A stretch of 64,000 bases of DNA. Origin: Sulfuriferula sp047300855. Its GTDB lineage: Bacteria > Pseudomonadota > Gammaproteobacteria > Burkholderiales > Sulfuriferulaceae. The notes beneath the pieces are model-generated. The model was not told where the DNA came from. It searched no databases and saw nothing but the letters and a program-made list of their open reading frames with translations. Numbering within the stretch: the stretch's first letter is position 1; every line of letters starts with the position of its first letter. Below are positions 1 through 9,245 of the stretch, piece by piece. The translations under genes and the position numbers were made by a program. Location: contig NZ_CP170197.1 in NCBI RefSeq assembly GCF_047300855.1, positions 2,728,001 to 2,792,000 of the forward strand. Reading direction: 5' to 3'.

Positions 1-12
1 GAGTTATTATTC

Positions 13-1710
13 ATGTTCAACATTCTGTCCATGCTGCGTAAAAACAGCGCCGAATCCGATCCTCTGGAAAGCGAGAAGACGATCACGCGCTGGATAAACG
101 ACTTGCCCGCCGGCAATGTCTTGAACGCACATGAACAAGTGTTGCAAAAAGTTGCCGAATTCAACGCCCAGACCGCCCCATACAGCAAGGAACGTCTAGC
201 CGTACTCTTGTCGCTTGACGAGTATGCGCGTGCGCTTCAAACATCCCTGAGCCAGCAATATCTGCGCAATCCACGCATGTCGCGCGTGATGGAAAGCCGT
301 TTGTGGCACGCTGTCTACAAGTTTTACTGGGAGGTAGCGCGTGGCTATCATGGCTTCATCATGAGTTACGTCTCCAACCCGGCGGGTAATCCGCTACAGA
401 CGTCCCTACCCATGCTTACCTTGCGCGCCGTGCATAACCTGGGAAACGTGTTCAAGTGGCACTACTTCCGCTATGAGAAACCAGCCGACAAGCTTTGGCT
501 GAGACTGCACAACCTGTATCGCGTGGCAGAATTTGAAGGTTTCAGCAAAACAGAACTCACTCTGTATCCGGCAAGCAGTGAAACCACCCGCTGCCTGGAT
601 CAATACACCCGGATCCTGTTGCTGGGCCAACTGGACACCAGCGCGCTATACCCGAAACAAATCGAAATGGCCGATCAATGGCTCAACCAGTGGTCTCATC
701 TGATCGAGCAGGATTCACAATTCAACCCCGATACCCATACACTTTATGTGGCGCAGTCCGATGATGTGGGCGCACGCCGCATACGCAACACGGAATTTTC
801 AGAATCCTGCCGCTTTATGGCAACTGCCAGGCTGCATGAAAAAATACAGCAAACGCGAAGCGCACTGCAGAATGGAAAATCACCCGCGTTATTAGGCCTG
901 GGTGAGGATTGCCGCTTACCGGACTGCTTTGAAATACTCGATTACGCAGAACGCCAATGGGGCCCTCTCGACAAGCGTGAACAACGCAAAAGCCCGCGCA
1001 CATCGGCCAAGAAAATCATTGACGTGGTACATGGATTCAACGAGATCTGCGCTGTGGTCAAACAGGGTAAAAACGGTGCGGACGTGCTCCATGAAGTGGA
1101 TGCAGAGCTCAAATATGATGAGATGATCGACATGAAACTGTATGGTTTTGTGACTGAATCCACACGTACACGCAATCGCCATTCTTCGACCGCACCAAGC
1201 GAGAATGCTCCGCCTCACGAACGCTGGGTGATGGAAGATATGAGCGAACATGGGCTGGGGGCCAGCGTACCTGCGGATTCCAACGACTGGGTGCGGCTGG
1301 GCAGCATGGTCGCCCTTAAAATCGAACGCGATGCTGAATGGAAAATCGGCGTGATGCGGCGCTTGTTGCATGCCGAAGATGGCTTGCTCCTGGTCGGGAT
1401 GGAGGTACTTAGCAACGCGCCGCAAATGCTGTTGCTTCGTCCCCAGGCAACCCATGTATTACAGGGCTATAGCGTGAGCACTATGGATACGACGGATGCA
1501 ACGCTGCCGGTACCGGTAATTTTTATCACGCTGACCGACGACGGCCAGGGAGAGCTGTTGTTGGAGGCTGCGCAATACACCTCCGGACGCAGCTTCCAGT
1601 CTGGCACAGGCGCGAAGAAAAACATGATTCGCCTGCGCGACGTGATCGAGAAAGGCGACGGCTGGATGCGTGTTGCTGTCGATATTGCCAAAGACGAAAA
1701 TCCGACCTAA
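13..1710 (+). CDS. PilZ-domain protein with long helical N-terminal region
   Basis: A 565-residue cytoplasmic protein with no signal peptide or membrane segment. Residues 1-370 are mostly helical and match no family I recognise. The C-terminal part carries both PilZ c-di-GMP-binding signatures: RTRNR (residues 385-389, the RxxxR motif) and, about 20 residues later, DMSEHGLG (from residue 409, the D/NxSxxG motif). PilZ domains bind cyclic di-GMP and act as effectors for motility, pili or matrix; the output of this protein is unknown. The helical half is paralogous to the gene at 2372-3877 (both have an arginine/leucine-rich segment ending in L-x-R-L-H-x-L-Y-x-V-A-E). Its stop overlaps the stop of the convergent esterase. 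Nothing can be said about its promoter, because the window begins 12 bases upstream. The PilZ call is fairly safe, the function open. Confidence 0.75.
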   Translation: MFNILSMLRKNSAESDPLESEKTITRWINDLPAGNVLNAHEQVLQKVAEFNAQTAPYSKERLAVLLSLDEYARALQTSLSQQYLRNPRMSRVMESRLWHAVYKFYWEVARGYHGFIMSYVSNPAGNPLQTSLPMLTLRAVHNLGNVFKWHYFRYEKPADKLWLRLHNLYRVAEFEGFSKTELTLYPASSETTRCLDQYTRILLLGQLDTSALYPKQIEMADQWLNQWSHLIEQDSQFNPDTHTLYVAQSDDVGARRIRNTEFSESCRFMATARLHEKIQQTRSALQNGKSPALLGLGEDCRLPDCFEILDYAERQWGPLDKREQRKSPRTSAKKIIDVVHGFNEICAVVKQGKNGADVLHEVDAELKYDEMIDMKLYGFVTESTRTRNRHSSTAPSENAPPHERWVMEDMSEHGLGASVPADSNDWVRLGSMVALKIERDAEWKIGVMRRLLHAEDGLLLVGMEVLSNAPQMLLLRPQATHVLQGYSVSTMDTTDATLPVPVIFITLTDDGQGELLLEAAQYTSGRSFQSGTGAKKNMIRLRDVIEKGDGWMRVAVDIAKDENPT

Positions 1711-2375
1711 GCGCGCAATTCCAAAACCTGTACCAGCCATGCGCGAATGGCGTCGATTTCTTCCTCGCACACGCTGTGCGCCATTGGATATACTTGCCAT
1801 GCCACGTCAAAACCGAAACTAACCAGTTTTTGTCGGCTAAGCTCTGCCAGTTGTAACGGCACTACAACATCCTGCATGCCATGCGCCATAAATACTGGAA
1901 CAGTGTGGATATCTACTGCACAACGCGTGCTGAAGTCAGCCATGAGCGGCAGGTAAGCAGATAACGCCATCACCCCTCCCTGCGCCTTTCCGCGCGCCAG
2001 TCCAGCGTATAGCGCCAGCGCACCACCCTGGGAAAACCCGGCGACGATGATCTGCGATAACGCGATGCCGCGTCCCTGCTCATGCTCGATCAGTCCGTCA
2101 ACCGTCCGGCTGGATTGCGCCAGCCCTGCCTCATCTTCATCCATATCCAGCCCGCTGCCACGAATGTCATACCAGGCCGGCATCACATAGCCACCATTGA
2201 CAGTCACCGGACGCTCAGGCGCATGGGGTAATATAAAACGCACACCGGGAAGACTGAGCATCTGCACCACTGGCAAAAAATCATGTCCATCCGCACCCAA
2301 CCCATGCAGCCAGATCACACTGGCCCGGACAGACTGATTGCCAGCAACGAATTCCAAAGGCGCCAGCGTTGTCAT
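1707..2375 (-). CDS. Carboxylesterase/phospholipase-type serine hydrolase
   Basis: A 222-residue alpha/beta hydrolase of the bacterial carboxylesterase II / acyl-protein-thioesterase-like family, which cleaves short acyl esters. The triad is visible: nucleophile Ser115 in GFSQGG, Asp169 in HGMQD, and His200 in PMAHS. The oxyanion-hole segment WLHGLGADG lies near residue 22. Length is normal for the family and no signal peptide is present, so it should be cytoplasmic. Its ATG overlaps the stop of the upstream PilZ-like gene by 4 nt (ATGA), so the two are translationally coupled in a minus-strand operon that begins with the gene at 4315. The natural substrate cannot be told from sequence. Confidence 0.9.
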   Translation of the reverse strand: MTTLAPLEFVAGNQSVRASVIWLHGLGADGHDFLPVVQMLSLPGVRFILPHAPERPVTVNGGYVMPAWYDIRGSGLDMDEDEAGLAQSSRTVDGLIEHEQGRGIALSQIIVAGFSQGGALALYAGLARGKAQGGVMALSAYLPLMADFSTRCAVDIHTVPVFMAHGMQDVVVPLQLAELSRQKLVSFGFDVAWQVYPMAHSVCEEEIDAIRAWLVQVLELRA

Positions 2376-3877
2376 AACGTGGGTATCTCCGGCTCTACCA
2401 GCCCATCAAAATCCGCCAACACATAATCCTGGGTGTCTTTGAGTGGCGTACGCAGGCGGATCAGGTGGCGCCGTCCCTGGCTCACCAGGCGCCACTGGCC
2501 ACCCTGCCGATTGATACTGGCTGGTATCAACACGCAGCGGCGCCGCCCGTAAGGGCCTGTCATGGACAAATACAAAGCGTCCACCATCTGCCCGGCCAAA
2601 TTTACGTTAATGCTCTCCAGTTTGACCGGCACGGCATTTTCCGCCAGCCGGCGAATGCCGATTTCAGTCCAGCCTGATTCATGCCGGCGGATACGACACA
2701 CTACGCCTACCAAAAAACGGCGGTCAAAGTTGATCCCGATCAAGCTGTTGATTGCCACTGACACACCATCCGATGTATTCAGGGAAATACCCACGCCTTC
2801 CACACCCTCGTCGCGTACCCGACAGCGCTGCAAATTTGGCAAATTGTGGGGCCGCCGCGCCACATGACGATCAATCCGGCTGCGGATATCGTCAAAGCCA
2901 AGAAACAGTTCGGTCTGCTTTCCAATTATCTGGCGCGGATGCTGTCGCATGGGCGGCGTTCCGGACCAGTCGTTGACCACCCTGCGCCACAATACCTGAC
3001 GCCAGCCATCCCCATCCTCCATATCCGTCTGATCATGCCCGGCATGCATGGCAGCCAGCATTAAGCCGGTACCCCAATAGCGATAACTGCCCGGTTCGTT
3101 AAGCATGGCCAGCGGCCTGGGTGGATTGCCCGCTTTCAGGTTGACGCCATAGCGATGTTTTTCGGATATCAGCGTGCGTTCCAGCAGGACACTCTTGCTC
3201 CAGCGGACGATCCACTCGTCTAACTGCTCGATCTCGCGCGGTTGCAGCGTATCGGGTCGCAGACTATGCAGCATTTGCGGGCGCAGATACAAAGTTTCGC
3301 AGCTGGTATCAGCATGCTGCATGTCCGGCAGTGGCATCGGTGTGCGCGCAAACCCGTATTTTTCGGCGACCGCATAGAGCCTGTGCAGACGCGCCCAGAA
3401 ATAAGGCGGGATTACCTGGTAGCGCAACCACAACCATTTCATCTGCATCGCATGATGATAGAGCGCCCGTTGGGTAAGCAAGGGCAGCAACGCGTCCAGT
3501 CTGGATTCCGGATGGCTGATCAGGTAAGCAACGCTTTGCAGATGAATTTCACTCATCTCTTCCCAATAGCCACTGATGGTCGCCAGAAAGCCGCCGCTCA
3601 CACTGGAAACGTAAGGAGGCAAGGCCAGATAATGCTGGGTCAAACGATGGATGATGGGTGCGGAGAAACTGTCCTGGTAGAGCAGGCTCTCAATATTGGG
3701 GCGATTCCATTCCACATTCTTTTTACGCGCCGCTACCAGCGTCTGGATCAGATGCTCGACGGACTCGCAAATTTCACGGGCGGTATAGTTTTCCAGGTCA
3801 ACCCTGACCGGTGCAGCCAGCCCATCTCCCGCCGCGGGAAACAGCTTGGCAACAAACGGGAGGCTGCGGATATCCAC
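2372..3877 (-). CDS. PilZ-like protein, divergent paralog of the 13-1710 gene
   Basis: A 501-residue soluble protein. Its helical first two-thirds resembles the PilZ protein at 13-1710, with matching segments such as WLRY followed by W-x-R-L-H-R-L-Y-A-V-A-E. The C-terminal region has the PilZ outline, but the motifs are degraded: the second motif reads DEGVEGVG, with Gly where Ser is expected, and a possible RHVAR is the only RxxxR candidate, unusually close to it. It may have lost c-di-GMP binding or may be a PilZ partner domain. It lies 9 nt downstream of the hypothetical gene at 3887-4315 and overlaps the esterase, so the three form one operon. The paralogy is seen in the sequence; the function is unknown. 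Confidence 0.65.
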   Translation of the reverse strand: MDIRSLPFVAKLFPAAGDGLAAPVRVDLENYTAREICESVEHLIQTLVAARKKNVEWNRPNIESLLYQDSFSAPIIHRLTQHYLALPPYVSSVSGGFLATISGYWEEMSEIHLQSVAYLISHPESRLDALLPLLTQRALYHHAMQMKWLWLRYQVIPPYFWARLHRLYAVAEKYGFARTPMPLPDMQHADTSCETLYLRPQMLHSLRPDTLQPREIEQLDEWIVRWSKSVLLERTLISEKHRYGVNLKAGNPPRPLAMLNEPGSYRYWGTGLMLAAMHAGHDQTDMEDGDGWRQVLWRRVVNDWSGTPPMRQHPRQIIGKQTELFLGFDDIRSRIDRHVARRPHNLPNLQRCRVRDEGVEGVGISLNTSDGVSVAINSLIGINFDRRFLVGVVCRIRRHESGWTEIGIRRLAENAVPVKLESINVNLAGQMVDALYLSMTGPYGRRRCVLIPASINRQGGQWRLVSQGRRHLIRLRTPLKDTQDYVLADFDGLVEPEIPTL

Positions 3878-3886
3878 AGGCGAATT

Positions 3887-4315
3887 TTAACTGTTGAAAC
3901 GCCGCGACAGTTCCAGAACGCGCTGACCAGCGCTGGTATCCTGTTTGCCAGCCTGCTTGATGGCTTCTGCAAATCCGGCAAAAAATGCCGGCAATGCTTT
4001 CACCACAAGCGCCTTGCGCAGGCGGCTCACACCCTGGATCGGCCATTCGGCACGGCAGTTGGCCTCGGGGGCAGCCACGCATATTTTCATGCTCCAGGCG
4101 GGCTGGTGAATCTTCCATTCGTGTTGACGCACCACCATCTGATGCGCCAACGGTGTTTCCACGCCCACATAAGGACCATGGAACTCCACCTGCACCGCTG
4201 CACACAGCCCCGCCAGCGCATGATCGAGATGGGTGAGCGCATCATCCAGCGCAGGATTAATTGCAATGCTTTGCAAGCGGCTTTGTTCCACCAATAATGC
4301 GATAAAATCTTTCAT
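3887..4315 (-). CDS. Conserved-looking hypothetical protein, 142 aa
   Basis: A soluble protein with no motif that I recognise. It begins MKDFIALL, contains no hydrophobic segment long enough for a membrane span, and has three cysteines. It is the first gene of a minus-strand operon followed at 9 nt by the PilZ-like gene and the esterase. The 158 nt between it and the divergent response-regulator gene (4316-4473) must hold promoters for both directions; I see no clear sigma-70 or sigma-54 box there. Real coding is supported by the tight spacing and the absence of a competing frame, but no function can be offered. Confidence 0.6.
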   Translation of the reverse strand: MKDFIALLVEQSRLQSIAINPALDDALTHLDHALAGLCAAVQVEFHGPYVGVETPLAHQMVVRQHEWKIHQPAWSMKICVAAPEANCRAEWPIQGVSRLRKALVVKALPAFFAGFAEAIKQAGKQDTSAGQRVLELSRRFNS

Positions 4316-4473
4316 AACGTTTTGCCAAAATTTATGGAATCCATACGCGCCAAATTACGCGCAAACTGGCGCAAATACTATCACATCAGGCAACCCATGC
4401 ACGCAGCGCTACCCGCACGGGCGGCAATCTGGCACAATCGGAACAGAATGCCGATAATGTAAAGAGGAACGAC

Positions 4474-5913
4474 GTGAGCTTACAAAATAAAGGCACCAAA
4501 CCCAGTCTGTTGATCGTGGATGACGACCCGCTCATCACCGATACGCTCAATTTTGTATTGTCCAAGGATTTTGAAGTTTTTGTGGCGGATTCGCGCAATC
4601 AGGTCAAAAGCCTGCTGACCCAACTGGACGCTCCGCCGCAGCTGGCCCTGGTGGACCTTGGTCTGCCACCGCTGCCACACAAGCCGGATGAAGGTTTCCA
4701 ACTTATCAGCGACCTGCTCGGCTACTCGCCCGGTATCAAAATCCTGGTGCTGTCCGGACAGAATGACGAAACCAACGCACGCCATGCACGCGCCTTGGGT
4801 GCGATCGATTTTGTCGGCAAGCCATGCGAGCCGGAGCAGATCAAATCGCTGCTGTTCAATGCCTTGCTCATCCAGGATGCCGAGCGCACCGCGGAAACCG
4901 AAGCGCCAGCTGCGGAAAATCTCATCGTCGGTACCAGTTTCAACCTCGATCGTCTGCGTCAGCAGATCACCCAGTACGCCAACGCCCCGTTTCCGGTATT
5001 GATCGAAGGCGAATCCGGCAGCGGCAAGGAACTCGTCGCCGCCAGCCTGCACAAGCTTTCCAGCCGTTCTGCAAAACCTTATCTGGCGCTCAACTGCGCC
5101 GCCATTTCTCCTACCCTGGTTGAGCCGACTTTGTTCGGTTATTGCAAGGGAGCATTCACCGGCGCCACCAGCAACCGCTCCGGATATTTTGAAGACGCCT
5201 GCGACGGCACGCTGTTCCTGGACGAAATCGGCGAGTTGCCGATGGAGTTGCAGGCCAAGCTGCTGCGCGTGCTCGAAAATGGCGAATTCCAGCGTGTGGG
5301 CGAAACCCAGTCACGCTTTTCCAATGCGCGGGTGGTAACCGCCACCAATCGCGACCTGCGCCAGGAGATCAAAGCCGGGCGCTTTCGTGCCGACCTCTAT
5401 CACCGCCTCTCGGTGTTTGGCATTGCCGTGCCGCCGTTGCGCGAACTGGGCGAGGACAAAGTGCGTCTGCTCGAGCACTTCCGCGAATTCTATGCGCGCG
5501 AGGCACGCGTCAAACCATTCACACTGGATAGTCACGCCCGCCAGATGTGGGAGGAATATCACTTCCCGGGCAACGTACGTGAACTGCGCAACATCGTTAT
5601 TCGCTTGACCACGAAGTGTGCCGGCCAGAATGTGACCGCAGCACAACTGGAAACCGAACTGGATACCGATACCGCTTTCCCGACCGAGATTCCGCTACCG
5701 AATGACGGCAAGGCGCTCTACGATACCGCGCGCAAACATTTGCAGACGCTGGCCAACTTCAGTCTCGATCAGACCATGAAACAGTGGGAAAAAAGCTACG
5801 TCGAGGCTGCGCTCAACCTCACCCACGGCAACCTCTCGCAAGCGGCAAAAATCCTCGGCATCAATCGCACCACGCTGTACAGCCGGATGCAGACGTATAC
5901 TAACGAAGTGTGA
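4474..5913 (+). CDS. prsR: PrsR-like sigma-54-dependent response regulator
   Basis: A 479-residue NtrC-class regulator. The N-terminal receiver has acidic residues at Asp16-Asp18, phosphoacceptor Asp61 in the sequence VDLGLPP, and the conserved Lys in VGKP. The central AAA+ domain has Walker A ESGSGKE and the sigma-54-contacting loop GAFTGA, intact. A Fis-type helix-turn-helix (GNLSQAAKILGINRTTLY) closes the protein. The DLGLPP receiver signature resembles PrsR, the regulator of PEP-CTERM exopolysaccharide loci. The GTG start at 4474 is supported by AGAGGA 6-8 nt upstream. It precedes the MSHA-type pilus operon, and a PrsK-like kinase (17736-19457) sits at the far end. Rpon itself is encoded in this window. 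The named partner and targets are inferred; the symbol is by similarity of architecture. Confidence 0.8.
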   Translation: MSLQNKGTKPSLLIVDDDPLITDTLNFVLSKDFEVFVADSRNQVKSLLTQLDAPPQLALVDLGLPPLPHKPDEGFQLISDLLGYSPGIKILVLSGQNDETNARHARALGAIDFVGKPCEPEQIKSLLFNALLIQDAERTAETEAPAAENLIVGTSFNLDRLRQQITQYANAPFPVLIEGESGSGKELVAASLHKLSSRSAKPYLALNCAAISPTLVEPTLFGYCKGAFTGATSNRSGYFEDACDGTLFLDEIGELPMELQAKLLRVLENGEFQRVGETQSRFSNARVVTATNRDLRQEIKAGRFRADLYHRLSVFGIAVPPLRELGEDKVRLLEHFREFYAREARVKPFTLDSHARQMWEEYHFPGNVRELRNIVIRLTTKCAGQNVTAAQLETELDTDTAFPTEIPLPNDGKALYDTARKHLQTLANFSLDQTMKQWEKSYVEAALNLTHGNLSQAAKILGINRTTLYSRMQTYTNEV

Positions 5914-5941
5914 AACCGCCTGCTCAAAACCGCAAGCCCTT

Positions 5942-6012
5942 GCCACGGAGGGCACAGAGAAAACCAGAAAAATTTCGCATCCCGCCGCTCTCTGTGCTCC
6001 CTGTGTCCTCCA
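5942..6012. repeat. Dispersed palindromic intergenic repeat, copy 1
   Basis: Imperfect inverted repeat in the 130-nt gap before mshM. The left arm reads GCCACGGAGGGCACAGAG and the right arm begins CTCTCTGTGCTCCCTGTG. The same CCACAGAG/CTCTGTGG unit is found near 19.5, 52.1 and 63.2 kb, always between genes. A transcript could fold into a hairpin here between the regulator and the pilus operon. Confidence 0.7.
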
Positions 6013-6043
6013 GGGCTGAAGTTTTCAAGGACAACCCGCCCCC

Positions 6044-7393
6044 ATGTACCACGAATTTTTCGGCCTGAAAGAAGCCCCGTTCCGCATCACGCCGGACACG
6101 GGGTTTTTCTTTTCCGGCGGCGAACGCGGTGCGATTCTGCAGGGGCTGTTATATGCCATCCGTCAGGGTGAAGGCATTATCAAGGTCACCGGCGAAGTAG
6201 GTAGCGGAAAGACCATGTTGTGCTGGATGCTGGAACAGCATTTACCTGACGATATTGAAACCGTTTATCTGGCCAACCCCAATGTCAGGCCGGAGGACGT
6301 GCTGCCGTCCATACTCGCCGAACTGGAACTGGCGCGCCTGCCAGATGCCAGCCGGGCTGAACATCTGCGCACGCTTAACGATTATCTGCTGGCACGGCAC
6401 GATGCGGGCAAACAGGTCGTCATGTTTGTCGAAGAAGCGCAAGGCATGACGCTGGATACGCTGGAAGAAATTCGTCTGCTGTCCAATCTGGAAACCGAGC
6501 GCGAAAAGCTGCTGCAAATCGTCCTGTTCGGCCAGCCCGAACTGGATGTAAAACTCGCCGACCCACGCATCCGCCAATTGCGCGAACGCATTACCACTGC
6601 CATTACATTAGCACCGTTCACCCCCGATGATATCCGCGCCTATCTGGCGTTCCGCCTCACCACTGCAGGATATCGCGGACCCGACCTGTTTGACCGGCGT
6701 GTGGTACGCAAAATCGCGCATGCATCACGCGGTCTGACCCGCCGCATCAACATACTGGCTGATAAAAGCCTGCTTGCCGCCTATACCGACAACACCCGCA
6801 CCATCCTGCCGCGCCACATCCGCGTCGCCCTGCGTGATAGCGCCTTTAGCGATGAGGCCGACCCACCAAAACGCTGGCTGTTACCGGCCATCGCCATGGG
6901 CGTGATGGCCGCAGTGCTCGCCGGTTTTTACTGGCTGTCAAAACCTGCTGCGGCACCGGCGCCGCTGGTTCCACCCAAACCAACGCAAACGACACCAGCC
7001 ACCACCAGCCTGACCAACCCGGCAAGCGTCACGACCCAAACCTCCTCTGATCCATTCGAGCAGCGTGTCGCCGCCACCCAAGCCTGGCTGATGCGGCAGC
7101 CGGCGGATACCTATACGATCCAGCTTTCCCTGCTTCATGACCCGAGCGAATTCGCGGCCTATCTCAAGGAAGTATCCGGTTTGGCGCAGGATCAGCTGCG
7201 AATTTTCCGCAGTCAGGCTCAAGGCCATCCCAGTTGGACCGTTATTTACGGAAGTTACCCTACTCGACAAGCTGCTAACCGGGCATTGTCGAGCCTGCCG
7301 GAGGCGCTGCGCAAACGCCAGCCCTACCTGAGAACGGCGGGAGGGATACGCAATGAAACCCGGCAAATTCAACAAGTTGGCGAACAGTCGTGA
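6044..7393 (+). CDS. mshM: MshM/ExeA-like AAA+ ATPase with C-terminal SPOR-like domain
   Basis: A 449-residue inner-membrane protein. The N-terminal AAA+ module carries the ExeA-type opening (FFGLKEAPF), Walker A GEVGSGKT at residues 50-57 and a Walker B-like VVMFVEEAQ. A single membrane segment near residues 285-305 (LLPAIAMGVMAAVLAGFYWL) is followed by a Pro/Thr/Ala-rich linker and a periplasmic tail that looks like a SPOR peptidoglycan-binding fold. ExeA/MshM proteins use ATP and peptidoglycan binding to help place the secretin in the cell wall. It heads an operon with mshL, 61 nt downstream by the preferred start. The RBS (AAGGAC) is rather far from the ATG. Confidence 0.85.
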   Translation: MYHEFFGLKEAPFRITPDTGFFFSGGERGAILQGLLYAIRQGEGIIKVTGEVGSGKTMLCWMLEQHLPDDIETVYLANPNVRPEDVLPSILAELELARLPDASRAEHLRTLNDYLLARHDAGKQVVMFVEEAQGMTLDTLEEIRLLSNLETEREKLLQIVLFGQPELDVKLADPRIRQLRERITTAITLAPFTPDDIRAYLAFRLTTAGYRGPDLFDRRVVRKIAHASRGLTRRINILADKSLLAAYTDNTRTILPRHIRVALRDSAFSDEADPPKRWLLPAIAMGVMAAVLAGFYWLSKPAAAPAPLVPPKPTQTTPATTSLTNPASVTTQTSSDPFEQRVAATQAWLMRQPADTYTIQLSLLHDPSEFAAYLKEVSGLAQDQLRIFRSQAQGHPSWTVIYGSYPTRQAANRALSSLPEALRKRQPYLRTAGGIRNETRQIQQVGEQS

Positions 7394-7454
7394 TACCATT
7401 TCTGAAAAGAGCCGGATGAGAGGGATACCAGTGCTGGAAGGTTCAGGCAAGACA

Positions 7455-9245
7455 ATGAATATTGCGCGATGGAAGAGGCTGCCGATACTCGCTACCTTCG
7501 TGCTCGCGGGCTGCGTGCCCCAGGCCGTGATCCAGCCTTCGCAAGGACATATCCAGCAATCATCGCAGCCAACAGCAAGGCAGGCCGACATCCCGCCGCT
7601 GGTCAGGACCGTACCCTATCTGCCATCGCCAAAGACCGAGGTCCGCGAACCCACCTACACGATCGTAGTGGATAACGTAGCGGTGAAAGATTTGCTGTTT
7701 TCCTTGGCGCGGGATACCAAAAAGAATATCGACATCGGCACCGGCATCACCGGCAATGTCACGTTGAACGCCGTGAACGAACCCCTATCCGCCATCCTCG
7801 AACGCATTGCGCGACAGACCAACATCCGCTACCGGATGGACGGCAACACATTGTCGATCATGCCGGATACACCTTATCTGAAAACCTACAAAGTCAATTA
7901 CGTCAATCTTTCGCGCAATGCCACATCCAGTATCGGCGTGGCGGCGCAGATTGCCAGTACCGGTAGCGGCGCCGTCGGCGCGGCCGCGAGTGGCGGCGCT
8001 CAAGCGGGCAACAGTTCCTCCACTACGGTAGATAGCCAATCCAATAACAATTTCTGGGAGGTACTGACGGAAAACTTGCGCGCCATCCTGACCTCAACCC
8101 GCGCATCCACCCAGCGTGCCGAGGATAAGGCAGCCCGCCTTGATGCGGAGCGCAATGCCCGCGCCGACCGGCTGGAACAGGCACAAGCTGTGGCGCGGGC
8201 GGGCGCCTCTGCCACTACCCTGTACAAGGAAGTATTCAACAATACTTCTTCATCACTGTTAAATGACAGCAAAAACGATGTGATCGTCAACCCGGTAGCC
8301 GGCACTGTCAGCATACTGGGCAATGAGCGCCAGCAACAGGTCGTCAAGCAATATCTCGACAGGGTAGGCCAGTCTTCGCAGCGCCAGGTGCTGATCGAAG
8401 CGACCATCGTCGAGGTCAACCTCAATGATCAGTATCACGCAGGTATCGATTGGTCCCAAATGGCCAATGCCGGCAACGGGCTTTTCGTCACGACCCCGGC
8501 CAGTCCCAACAATCTGGCGGGCGCCCTCCAGCCCTTCATCAATATTGGTTACCGGGGTCCAAACATAACCGGCGCCATCAACCTGCTGGAATCTTTCGGC
8601 AATGTGCGGGTTCTATCCAGCCCCAAGCTGATGGCGCTGAACAACCAGACCGCGCTGCTCAAGGTCGTGGATAACCTGGTCTATTTCAACGTACAGGCCC
8701 AGCAAGGCACCTTGTCCTCAACCGGTACCCCGCTGCAACCCACCACTTTCACCACCACTGCCAAGACGGTGCCGGTGGGACTGGTAATGAGCCTGACCCC
8801 GCAGATTTCCGAAAACGGCATGGTCACGCTGGATGTACGCCCCACCATCTCGCGCAAGATCAGCGATGTGAGCGACCCCAATCCCGGTTTGCCTGCCGCG
8901 ACCCCAAACAAAATCCCGGTGATCCAGGTGCGCGAGATGGAATCGGTGTTACAGGTCGGTAGCGGCCAGACCGTGATTCTCGGTGGCCTGATGCAGGATG
9001 ACAGCGATCGTGCCCGCGACGGCATTCCGGTATTGTCGCGTCCGGAAGGTATCGGCGCCTTGTTCGGCCAGCAGGAACGCAATATCCGGCAGACAGAACT
9101 GGTGATTTTCCTGCGTCCCACGGTCATCACCAATCCTTCACTGGAGAGCGACGAACTCAAGTTCTATAAACGCTACCTGCCCAGCGCCAATTCGACGCCG
9201 GGGCAATGGCACAACGGCGCGGACGCCGCCGGAGATCCCCAGTGA
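7455..9245 (+). CDS. mshL: MshL-like pilus secretin (outer-membrane lipoprotein)
   Basis: The outer-membrane secretin channel of an MSHA-type pilus. From ATG 7455 the protein is 596 residues and begins with a lipoprotein signal peptide whose lipobox LAGC places the lipidated Cys at residue 20. An STN/secretin-N-like region follows, then a Gly/Ser-rich insert and the secretin domain ending in the usual block with VLSRPEGIGALFG and RQTELVIFLRPTVI. The frame is open back to 7353, but that start would overlap mshM and bury the signal peptide. A GTG at 7431 preceded by GAGAGGG is a credible alternative. The stop overlaps the GTG start of the TPR gene. Confidence 0.9.
   Translation: MNIARWKRLPILATFVLAGCVPQAVIQPSQGHIQQSSQPTARQADIPPLVRTVPYLPSPKTEVREPTYTIVVDNVAVKDLLFSLARDTKKNIDIGTGITGNVTLNAVNEPLSAILERIARQTNIRYRMDGNTLSIMPDTPYLKTYKVNYVNLSRNATSSIGVAAQIASTGSGAVGAAASGGAQAGNSSSTTVDSQSNNNFWEVLTENLRAILTSTRASTQRAEDKAARLDAERNARADRLEQAQAVARAGASATTLYKEVFNNTSSSLLNDSKNDVIVNPVAGTVSILGNERQQQVVKQYLDRVGQSSQRQVLIEATIVEVNLNDQYHAGIDWSQMANAGNGLFVTTPASPNNLAGALQPFINIGYRGPNITGAINLLESFGNVRVLSSPKLMALNNQTALLKVVDNLVYFNVQAQQGTLSSTGTPLQPTTFTTTAKTVPVGLVMSLTPQISENGMVTLDVRPTISRKISDVSDPNPGLPAATPNKIPVIQVREMESVLQVGSGQTVILGGLMQDDSDRARDGIPVLSRPEGIGALFGQQERNIRQTELVIFLRPTVITNPSLESDELKFYKRYLPSANSTPGQWHNGADAAGDPQ

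Noticed and set aside
3242..4297. 351-codon plus-strand frame across the PilZ-like gene and the small hypothetical gene
   Set aside because: It crosses two minus-strand genes joined by operon spacing, and its composition is shadow-like.
7353..7454. N-terminal extension of the secretin from ATG 7353
   Set aside because: It would overlap mshM by 41 nt and put 34 residues before a clear lipoprotein signal peptide.
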